Source: Candidatus Hermodarchaeum yapensis (GTDB taxonomy: Archaea; Asgardarchaeota; Hermodarchaeia; Hermodarchaeales; Hermodarchaeaceae). Taken from it: DNA of 64,000 bases. A program made the position numbers and the translations under genes. The DNA is taken from contig JAEOSK010000008.1 in the NCBI GenBank assembly GCA_016840405.1, forward strand, positions 1-64,000. Direction: 5' to 3'. The notes beneath the pieces are model-generated. The model was not told the origin of the DNA. It ran no database searches and saw only the letters and a list, made by a program, of their open reading frames with translations. Of this stretch, positions 43,841 through 51,132 are shown one piece after another. Within the stretch, counting starts at the first letter, position 1. Every line of letters starts with the position of its first letter.

Positions 43841-44440
43841 TTAGCTTGGGATAAATATTGGTCCGCTTACTAAAATTAACAAGACTAGATAAGATACAAA
43901 AAAATACAAAATCAATGGAACGACAACAGGTTTCCACGCAATAAAATCTGGTGTGGTTGGCTTTCTCTCTAGTCGCCTTGTAACCCAGAACACCTTCTTC
44001 TCCGATTTAATGGCATCAATATGGTTAGGAGCAATATGCTTCCAAGTAATGAGATTCTGAATTAAGACAACTAGGCTATGTACTCCAACCAAGAGAAAAC
44101 CTCCTAACAAAATGAAAAACGGGACTAATAACAGCCAAACAATGTCAAGGATGATCCAAGGGTAGGTCAGAGAGATTATTAGGATGGCCTTACCATCGGC
44201 TCCGCCAATTATTCCGATTCGAAATCCAACAATTACTAGGATGAAAATCAACAATGTTTGCAATACGTAGGGGAGAAGAAAACCAGTAACAATCATTCGG
44301 AAACTGGCGATGGGTATCCCAAACAATCCAATAATCCATACCCAGTTTGTGACGATGTTAGTTTGAACATCTTTTATTGACGCAAATAGAAGTACAAAGA
44401 AAATTAAAATTACAGTAATAAAACCGAGAATGATCTCCAA
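43841..44440 (-). CDS. Prepilin peptidase, A24 family
   Basis: 199 residues, six to seven membrane segments. The two catalytic aspartates of the A24 family are visible: the first in KDVQTNIVTNW (about residue 25) and the second in GGADGK (about residue 77). Such enzymes process type IV pilins or archaellins. The upstream region (44441-44842) carries a shared repeat and a hairpin-rich insert. Confidence 0.82.
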   Translation of the reverse strand: MEIILGFITVILIFFVLLFASIKDVQTNIVTNWVWIIGLFGIPIASFRMIVTGFLLPYVLQTLLIFILVIVGFRIGIIGGADGKAILIISLTYPWIILDIVWLLLVPFFILLGGFLLVGVHSLVVLIQNLITWKHIAPNHIDAIKSEKKVFWVTRRLERKPTTPDFIAWKPVVVPLILYFFVSYLVLLILVSGPIFIPS

Positions 44441-44510
44441 TAGCTACCCTCAAGTTAACCTGACATAACAGAATATTTTACGTAAATATCGAATCTGTTC
44501 ACAAGTTGCT

Positions 44511-44819
44511 AAGAGAACTAGTACATAAAGTTAACAAAGAGTTGCTATCCCCTTTAAGCTCCTACATATGTTATCAAACCACTTATCGCCCTCTCTCCTC
44601 TGCCCATAATCCCCTTTATTACAAATAACTAATGGAAATCTCTAAACGAGGTATCCTATCGATCACTTGACCCAAAGTGGTCGAAAAGCAGTCCCGGAAG
44701 CCTTCGCAGTGGACGGGATAGAGGGTGTGGGGTTACACCCAGATTCGGTGACCGTTTGATGCAAATCGGTGATAGAATCAAATGAAAATTGTAGATTTAC
44801 ACTATTCTCGATAACCTAA
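44511..44819 (-). repeat. Split repeat shared with 57119-57178 (copy B)
   Basis: On the minus strand, TTAGGTTATCGAGAATAGTG (44800-44819) is identical to 57119-57138, and 29 bases at 44511-44539 match 57150-57178 with one mismatch. In the 57-kb copy the two blocks are 11 bp apart, here 260 bp. In both places the blocks lie upstream of a gene in the same orientation (about 48 and 70 bp from the start). Either a shared promoter/regulatory element or parts of a mobile element. Confidence 0.7.
44659..44779. ncRNA. Candidate structured RNA (four consecutive hairpins)
   Basis: Four hairpins follow each other: a 10-bp stem with 6-nt loop (44659-44684); TCCCG/CGGGA (44692-44718); GGGTGT/ACACCC (44723-44740); and GATTC/GAATC enclosing ACCGTTTG/CAAA-T-CGGT (44742-44779). 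The last contains GGTGA and GTGATA opposite each other, reminiscent of a kink-turn, as in box C/D or H/ACA RNAs. No open frame covers it. Strand and class are undetermined. Confidence 0.4.
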
Positions 44820-44842
44820 AGGTCCTAGAAAGTATCTGAGCA

Positions 44843-45103
44843 TTAGGTGTCAGCTACATTTCTTTGTCGAAGAAATCGGAAGTAGGCATAAAGGCCTATA
44901 ATTAATAGGCCGATGACTTCGACGCTGACACCGATTATGAGCAATAGCCATGTTGGTCCAATTTGTCCTGTGATTGTTCCCACGAAAATAACACCTACGC
45001 CACTAAATAGCAGGATGAAAATCAGTAGTGCTTCAAGGAAAGTTCCTAAACGGCTAACTATTGATCGAATACGGGTTCTTCCTGTTGACATAGTGGTCAC
45101 CAC
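44843..45103 (-). CDS. Small two-helix membrane protein
   Basis: 86 residues. A basic N-terminus with RTRIRSIVSRLG is followed by two membrane helices (FLEALLIFILLFSGVGVIFVG, LLLIIGVSVEVIGLLIIGLY) and an Arg-rich tail. No family recognised. Stands alone between the hairpin region and the ArsR-like regulator. Confidence 0.6.
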   Translation of the reverse strand: MVTTMSTGRTRIRSIVSRLGTFLEALLIFILLFSGVGVIFVGTITGQIGPTWLLLIIGVSVEVIGLLIIGLYAYFRFLRQRNVADT

Positions 45104-45237
45104 ATATGATTATCAGGTTAAGTTTTCGGGTTGGAAAAGAGCAGTATAAAGAATGGCATATAAATGTACTTTTAGGGCTAGGACTTGTTTTTTTCTTGGC
45201 ATGACTTGTTAGTAACAAATACGGTGAACGAATTATA

Positions 45238-45534
45238 TTATATGGCTTTAATTATGACTTGTTTAACAGCCAGCTCGCAAACCTTTCTGACACCATGCTC
45301 GCCTGGTTCATAGTGACTTTTAAGAAGACCTGCCTGTTCAAGGATTTTAACCTGAGCGCTAATATTCGCCTCCGTTTGTTTTAACGCTTCAGCAATTCGG
45401 CTAACATCCATACTCTTATCCCGAAGAAGAGAAATGATGCGCCATCTTGTTTGACTTGAAAGCGCTTTAGCCACACGAGGAACTTCTTCATCTGGAACTT
45501 CAAATCGTTCTTTCAAATTAACAGAACCTGCCAC
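45238..45534 (-). CDS. ArsR-type winged-helix regulator
   Basis: 98 residues. The segment VAKALSSQTRWRIISLLRDKSMDVSRIAEALKQTEANISAQVKILEQAGLLK is a textbook ArsR helix-turn-helix with wing. No metal-binding cysteine pair is visible, so the signal is probably not a metal. Divergent from the RIO2 gene. Confidence 0.85.
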   Translation of the reverse strand: MAGSVNLKERFEVPDEEVPRVAKALSSQTRWRIISLLRDKSMDVSRIAEALKQTEANISAQVKILEQAGLLKSHYEPGEHGVRKVCELAVKQVIIKAI

Positions 45535-45702
45535 AATAAATCAATTAGATAGCCCTTCTCATAGGCTCTCCTTAATATACGTTTCCCAGTGAAATAGTTC
45601 ACTAAGGTTTTTACCAATAATTTGGCTTTTTATTCAAAAAGGGGTTGACTCAATTGGCGACTTACTCCCAATAGGTTTTTGTCGGCATAACACAGATTTC
45701 AC

Positions 45703-46611
45703 ATGATTGATTTGCATCGACTAGCAAAAATTCTAAGGGAGCTCAAGCCGGATGAAGTATCAGTTCTTCAAACCATTGAAGCATTAGTACATCGGTTTGA
45801 ATATGTTCCAATTGAAGAACTTGAAAAGAAGATAGATCTTGAAGCGGATGACATATTGTTTCTTCTCGGGCAACTTAACAAAGTGCGTTTGGTGAAACGT
45901 CAAAAGGAACATTACTTGGGATACAGCATAACTCAGGCGGGATATGATGCTTTAGTTCTTTATGATTTAGCGATAAAAGATGTCATCGTTTCTTTAGGAC
46001 AACCTTACGGTGTTGGCAAGGAATCAACAGTATATCGTGCTCTTGATCCTAAAGAAACAGAAGTTGCCGTGAAATTTCTACGGTGGGGACGTTCAAGTTT
46101 TAAAAAAGTACGTCGACTTCGACGGCTTAAGGATGATACCATCTCTTCGTGGATGAATGTCAGTAAACAAGCGGCTGAACGAGAATTCAAAGCTTTGCGA
46201 GTTATGCACCGTTTAGGAGGTCTAGTGCCAGAACCAATAGCAATTAATCGGCATGTAATTGTGATGTCTCAGATGACTGGTGATCTCCTGCTTGATATGA
46301 TTGAATTAGAGCGCCCAGGAGTTATATTAGATCAGATATTATCCCAAGTTCAGCTAGCATACCATAAAGCAGAGCTAGTCCATGGAGATCTCAGTGAATA
46401 CAATATCTTTGTTGAAGAAAACGAACAGATCATAATTTTTGATTGGCCGCAGTGGCAACCAATTACTCATCCTAATGCTCATTGGTTACTCAAACGTGAT
46501 ATCACAAATATTCTTACATTTTTCAAACGCCGATTCAGAATTACTTATGATGTTGATGAAACACTAGAAAAATTAACGGCTGGGACGGATAGGAAGAACA
46601 AGAATGAATGA
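45703..46611 (+). CDS. rio2: RIO2-family serine/threonine protein kinase
   Basis: 302 residues. An N-terminal winged helix (residues 1-85) is the RIO2-specific addition. The kinase domain has the glycine-rich loop GVGKESTVY (103-111), catalytic Lys124, the HGDLSEYN loop (227-234) and the metal-binding Asp in IIFDWP (about 246). In eukaryotes RIO2 drives a late step in small-subunit maturation. The stop overlaps the start of the DUF460 gene by 8 bp. Confidence 0.93.
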   Translation: MIDLHRLAKILRELKPDEVSVLQTIEALVHRFEYVPIEELEKKIDLEADDILFLLGQLNKVRLVKRQKEHYLGYSITQAGYDALVLYDLAIKDVIVSLGQPYGVGKESTVYRALDPKETEVAVKFLRWGRSSFKKVRRLRRLKDDTISSWMNVSKQAAEREFKALRVMHRLGGLVPEPIAINRHVIVMSQMTGDLLLDMIELERPGVILDQILSQVQLAYHKAELVHGDLSEYNIFVEENEQIIIFDWPQWQPITHPNAHWLLKRDITNILTFFKRRFRITYDVDETLEKLTAGTDRKNKNE

Positions 46612-48676
46612 AACCCCTTTACTACGAATCATTGGTTTTGATATTCTACCTCAAAGTTCTCCTTCCTCTAAGAAATCCCCTCGATATGCTTCGGTACTAA
46701 TGGAAGGAGAACTCCTTGAAACTAACAGTTCGATTCGACGAAGTGAATTATTAAAGATGGTTCGTAGAGTTGAACCTGATATTATTGCAACCGATAATTT
46801 ATTTGAGCTATCTGCCACCGAGAAGGGCGTTATTGAATTTTTATCTAGAATCCCATCAAAAACACGCGTGATCCAAGTCACGGGTTCCCCTGTTCACGGA
46901 ATGACATCTCTCACAAAACTGGCACGAAGGCATGGCTTTCCTGTGAAGAAACATCCAATTCCAGTTGAGACAGCTATTCTGATCTCCCAACTAGCTTCAT
47001 TAGGTGTGGGTACTGAAATATCGGTTTTAGCCCGTGAAACTCGAATTGTTGTTTCCAGAGCCCGTAATGTCGGACCTGGTGGCTTTTCGCAAGCACGATT
47101 TCAACGACGAATGCATGGTTCAATTCAACAAACGGCTCGTAACATATTAGACAAATTGACCAAGGCTGAAATCGATTACGATCAGTATGAAACCCGAACC
47201 CAACATGGTTGGTCACGGTGTATGATTCATGTGTACGAATCCTATGACACTGTTTGCACTGTTGTCCAATCGGAAGTTAACCGAATCGCTGGCGTAGCCG
47301 TTAGAATAGCTCCTGTAAAACATCGATCAATTCTTTATCTTCCCCGGGATGACAAAAAAGAAGAAATCGGTCAACGACGATTACTGGTTGTAGGGATTGA
47401 CGCAGGAACTACAATAGGGATTGCAATAACAGATATTTCCGGAAACCTAGTAGCTCTTCGAAGTAGTCGAGGATTATCTCGTGGTGATGTTATCCGATAT
47501 ATCGTCGAGTTTGGGAAACCAATTCTACTCGCATCAGATGTATTTCCAGCACCCAGTTTTATCGAAAAACTAAGCACTACACTTCAAACACAGCTTTTTA
47601 CTCCAGACAAATTGATGGCCGTCGTTGAAAAAAGGAAATTGGCAAAATCCTTTACGGCAGACTCGCAATTTCGTTCAAGTAATGCTCATCAACGAGATGC
47701 CCTTGCGGCCGTTGCTAAGGTCTTCCAAGTTTATAGTAAGAAGCTTGAATTACTTAACAAGCGTTTGCAAGAAAGTGAACAACGCCATTCGGTTTCTGAA
47801 GCTACCGTCTTAGTCTTACAAGGCGGTTCAGTACATGATGCTCTTAGTCAATCTATAATACCTACAGAAATTGAAAAATTTCCATCGAAGCCCAGCAAAC
47901 CCATTGAACCGACTGAAAAACCCCGAACCCCGCAGGAACTTCAACAAATCGTTGATCGTTTAACACGCCAAGTTGAATCACTTCAACGTCAACTGGAATC
48001 TGAACGAAATCAACACCAACAGAGTGTAGAACACCAGAAAAAGCTTGAAAAGGAAATTCAGCAAATCCAGCGTCAATTGAATCGTTCGTTAAGCGCAGAA
48101 CAACGAGAACACCGTCGCGATGAACGAATTCTCCGGAAGGAAGCAGAGATTCACCGTCTTGAAAAGAAAATACGTACGCAAAGTTTTGAACTTGAACGAA
48201 TTAAACGCAATATAACAAATCTCAAATTAATGCGTCGACTGGAAATGCTCGGAGAAGTACAACCGGTAATCGTACTCTCACATTTTTCGCAAGAAGAAAT
48301 TCGACAGTTGGGTGAAAGGTATCCTCAGGATAAAAAACGCAAAGTCGTGTTCATTCAGGATCCTAGTGGGGGTGGAAGCTCAACCGCAAACCAACTTGTA
48401 CAGTTTGGTGTTCAAATTGTAATTACTCAAGGGACGATGTCCCATTTAGCGCTCCAGAAATTCAGTGCTGCACATATTCCAGTACTAGACGCAAAATCTC
48501 TGCGAATCACTATTGTTGATGAATTTGCAGTTGTCGATGTTGAACAATTGAGTTTAGAAATCACAAAATGGCAAGAACGTCATCAGGTTTCTGAACGTGA
48601 GGCCGCCGCCGACAATCTAGAACGCCTAATTGAAGAATATCGACAAGAGCGACGGAATAAAACCTCGGATAAATGA
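46604..48676 (+). CDS. DUF460 protein with an RNase-H-like domain and coiled coil
   Basis: 690 residues. N-terminal ~120 residues (predicted nuclease-like fold), an RNase-H-like segment with GIDAGTTIGIAITDISGN near 265 and HQRDALAAVAKV near 360, a ~120-residue glutamine/arginine-rich coiled coil, and a C-terminal alpha/beta domain. The family (DUF460) is archaeal and of unknown function; a nucleic-acid role is plausible. Coupled to rio2. Confidence 0.85.
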   Translation: MNETPLLRIIGFDILPQSSPSSKKSPRYASVLMEGELLETNSSIRRSELLKMVRRVEPDIIATDNLFELSATEKGVIEFLSRIPSKTRVIQVTGSPVHGMTSLTKLARRHGFPVKKHPIPVETAILISQLASLGVGTEISVLARETRIVVSRARNVGPGGFSQARFQRRMHGSIQQTARNILDKLTKAEIDYDQYETRTQHGWSRCMIHVYESYDTVCTVVQSEVNRIAGVAVRIAPVKHRSILYLPRDDKKEEIGQRRLLVVGIDAGTTIGIAITDISGNLVALRSSRGLSRGDVIRYIVEFGKPILLASDVFPAPSFIEKLSTTLQTQLFTPDKLMAVVEKRKLAKSFTADSQFRSSNAHQRDALAAVAKVFQVYSKKLELLNKRLQESEQRHSVSEATVLVLQGGSVHDALSQSIIPTEIEKFPSKPSKPIEPTEKPRTPQELQQIVDRLTRQVESLQRQLESERNQHQQSVEHQKKLEKEIQQIQRQLNRSLSAEQREHRRDERILRKEAEIHRLEKKIRTQSFELERIKRNITNLKLMRRLEMLGEVQPVIVLSHFSQEEIRQLGERYPQDKKRKVVFIQDPSGGGSSTANQLVQFGVQIVITQGTMSHLALQKFSAAHIPVLDAKSLRITIVDEFAVVDVEQLSLEITKWQERHQVSEREAAADNLERLIEEYRQERRNKTSDK

Positions 48677-48715
48677 TATATTCCTTCTAAAGGGCATTTT
48701 CCCTGAAATTTTGTA

Positions 48716-48967
48716 CTATTCTTTATTATCCCAAATAATCTGGGTTAAATCCGGTTTTATGTACAAGATGTTGTTACCCCGAATTAAGACTTCACCGAAC
48801 TTTGCTGTGGGGTTACCCTCCATCAGTTCTTCGGCCCCCTCTAACACAAGGTTCATGTACACATCAATTTCTTTAAGGCGACCTCGGTATTCCTTACCAT
48901 CCTTGAGCTTAATCAACACTAAGTTGCTTGTAGCCTTTTGAAGAATTTTTATAGGCTGATTTTCCAC
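48716..48967 (-). CDS. Lsm/Sm-like archaeal RNA-binding protein
   Basis: About 83 residues from GTG 48967 (an open frame continues to 49000). The Sm1 motif KDGKEYRGRLKEIDVYMNLVLEGAEEL and the Sm2 motif FGEVLIRGNNILYI are clear. Forms heptameric rings that bind U-rich single-stranded RNA. The start is inferred from a GAGGTCG seven bases upstream. Convergent with DUF460. Confidence 0.88.
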   Translation of the reverse strand: MENQPIKILQKATSNLVLIKLKDGKEYRGRLKEIDVYMNLVLEGAEELMEGNPTAKFGEVLIRGNNILYIKPDLTQIIWDNKE

Positions 48968-49053
48968 GATATTCGACCTCGGGGGTACACCTGCTAACAA
49001 TGAAATGCCACTTAAAGATAACGGTCAAAGGGATAGCTAAGGGGAAAAACGAA

Positions 49054-49593
49054 TTACTCTTTCAAGACTTTGATGATTAGTCCGTTATCTTCGTTGGCAA
49101 GATTGTGAAAACGAGTCAGGATGGCAAACTCCAGGTGAAGCATTTCTTCAATTTCTTGGAGTGAAAGGGTTTTTGCCAAGGTGGTTACTGCCAGTATTCC
49201 ATCAGCTTGAATGGCTCGTTCTAGTTCTTGAATGCCCTGTGAAATATCAGTCAAGTTTTGTAATACTGTAATACTAACAACGGTTGGAAACACATGATTT
49301 CGAAATGGTAACATTTCCGCTGAAGCAACTACTAACATAATTGATTCATCTCTGGGTTTGAAGTCTTTGATTAGTTCTAAAGCGATTCGCAGCATCTCAA
49401 CGGACCCATCAACACCAATTACCGGGCGAAAATCGAATAACGCTGACAGACCAATACCTGTTCCAATCCCTACATCCAAAACTGGGCTCTCAATTAGGTA
49501 GGTCACTATCGCTTGGTATTTTGTTTGCTGGATTTGTAGATATCGATTATGGTAACTTTTCGCTGATTCATCATACAGGCGAATTTTTTTCAC
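49054..49593 (-). CDS. SAM-dependent methyltransferase
   Basis: 179 residues. Class I methyltransferase fold: motif I VLDVGIGTGIGLS, a following acidic DGSVEML, and motif III VVSITVLQNL. The substrate is unknown; short length suggests a small molecule or a UbiE-like role. Divergent from nucS, 62 bp apart. Confidence 0.75.
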   Translation of the reverse strand: MKKIRLYDESAKSYHNRYLQIQQTKYQAIVTYLIESPVLDVGIGTGIGLSALFDFRPVIGVDGSVEMLRIALELIKDFKPRDESIMLVVASAEMLPFRNHVFPTVVSITVLQNLTDISQGIQELERAIQADGILAVTTLAKTLSLQEIEEMLHLEFAILTRFHNLANEDNGLIIKVLKE

Positions 49594-49655
49594 AATTCCA
49601 TACTACGAGTAAATACTTATTTAGAATTACGGGCTGACTTCGAAGGGAATCTAAG

Positions 49656-50459
49656 TTGTCATCTAGCAAATTCTCAGCCAGAAAAAAAATTTGGCTGCTC
49701 CAATCCCCAACCTTTGAACAAGCCCTTCAGCTGCTAGATAAAGCAATTTCCCAAAAACGACTTATCCAGATGCTTGGAAGCTGCTATGTTGAATATCACG
49801 GACGGGCACGATCAGTACTAACAGAGGGAGAACGGCTCATCATCATGAAACGGGATGGCGCCATTCTTGTTCACAAAGAAAGCGGCGTAGAACCTGTCAA
49901 TTGGCAACCACCCGGCGCAACCCTAAAAGTTACACAAGAAAATGATAAACTCGTTCTTTCCGCTAATCGTGCGAAACCGCGTGAAACTGTCCGCATTGAT
50001 TTTTCTGCCATTACCATGATCAGTGCAAGCCTTATTGATGACACTGGCGAGCTTAGCATGTACTTAACAGAAGATGAAATGCAACGTGTTCTAAGTGCAA
50101 ATCCTGACCTCATCGAGCTTGGTCTCCGAACCATACGGCGAGAACGTCATGTTGCTCCCGGGTTCATCGACATCTTTGCTCGCGACACCCAAGGACGGCT
50201 CGTTATTATCGAAGTCAAACGACGCCGGGCTGATAATGAAGCAGCCCAACAACTCCATCGTTACATTAAGAGTCTGCAAGGTGATGAAACCGCTGATCTC
50301 CGAGGAATATTAGTTGCTCCCAGCCTTACAAAGGGCACTCATGCGCTCCTTCAACAGTTGGGCTTAGAATACCGGAAAATTGAACCCCAACAATGTGCTA
50401 TTTATCTACAAGAATCGGATTCGCGAAAACTTACTGATTATTTTCCCGAATCACAATAA
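49656..50459 (+). CDS. nucS: NucS/EndoMS mismatch endonuclease
   Basis: 267 residues from TTG 49656. Cuts both strands near mismatches in archaea and actinobacteria. The C-terminal nuclease core FIDIFARD...LVIIEVKRRRAD contains the Asp and Glu-x-Lys of the PD-(D/E)XK site. The N-terminal half is the mismatch-recognition domain. It lies alone, with the small GTPase gene convergent 9 bp away. Confidence 0.93.
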   Translation: MSSSKFSARKKIWLLQSPTFEQALQLLDKAISQKRLIQMLGSCYVEYHGRARSVLTEGERLIIMKRDGAILVHKESGVEPVNWQPPGATLKVTQENDKLVLSANRAKPRETVRIDFSAITMISASLIDDTGELSMYLTEDEMQRVLSANPDLIELGLRTIRRERHVAPGFIDIFARDTQGRLVIIEVKRRRADNEAAQQLHRYIKSLQGDETADLRGILVAPSLTKGTHALLQQLGLEYRKIEPQQCAIYLQESDSRKLTDYFPESQ

Positions 50460-50467
50460 TAAGACAA

Positions 50468-51055
50468 CTAGCCGATGCAAGACCAAGCTATTTGACGAAA
50501 TCCTTCTGTAACGCCTTGGCCTTCTTTTGCGCTAGTCTCAAAATATCCCCAGCCCAGCTGTTGTGCATATCTCATTGCATCCTCTGATGAAACTTGACGT
50601 TGATCCACTAAATCGACCTTATTTGCTATCAACACTGATGGAATCGCACCAGTTACTTGAGCAACTTCGTCATACCATCCTGGAATATTATCAAAGGTAT
50701 GACGTCTTGTCACATCAAAAACTAAGATAATCCCTGCGGCTCCTCGATAAAAGACAGGACGTACCGAACTAAAATGCGGTTGACCTGCTAAGTCCCAAAG
50801 TTGTAATCGGACTAATGTATCACCAAAATTCAGTTCTTTCACCGCAAACGAAGTACCAACAGTCATGATGTATGATTCGCGGAAATGCCCCTCAGTGTAA
50901 CGGATAATGAGACTAGTTTTGCCGACGGCACCATCGCCAACGACGCAGACTTTGAGAACATACTGGCGTTGCGGTGTACTCATGTAGCCTTTCTCCTCGA
51001 GGGTTCGGTTTGTCTGACTTACGTTTGTGGCAATATATTGGTTTCGTTCATCCAT
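50468..51055 (-). CDS. Rab/Ras-type small GTPase
   Basis: 195 residues. All five G motifs are intact: GDGAVGKTS (40-48), a switch-I Thr near 65, WDLAGQ (87-92), NKVD (145-148) and TSAK (174-177). This is the eukaryotic Ras-superfamily layout, abundant in Asgard archaea. The end (SCIG) has a cysteine four residues from the C-terminus but no standard prenylation box. The first 24 residues before Met25 are weakly supported; a TATA-like tract upstream of 51055 favours the longer form. Confidence 0.9.
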   Translation of the reverse strand: MDERNQYIATNVSQTNRTLEEKGYMSTPQRQYVLKVCVVGDGAVGKTSLIIRYTEGHFRESYIMTVGTSFAVKELNFGDTLVRLQLWDLAGQPHFSSVRPVFYRGAAGIILVFDVTRRHTFDNIPGWYDEVAQVTGAIPSVLIANKVDLVDQRQVSSEDAMRYAQQLGWGYFETSAKEGQGVTEGFRQIAWSCIG

Positions 51056-51132
51056 GGGTTTTCTTTCAGTTAATTAATTTCGCCCAATGATTTTTATGGA
51101 CTTGAAGGATGTTAGGGGCAAGCTAGTCTAAC

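Larger units (their letters stand above)
44441..44842. other. Intergenic region with a split repeat and hairpin-rich insert
   Basis: About 400 bp with no gene. It carries two blocks also found upstream of the HD-domain gene at 57.1 kb (44511-44539 and 44800-44819), separated here by 260 bp of hairpin-rich sequence. Details are in the two following entries. Confidence 0.6.
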
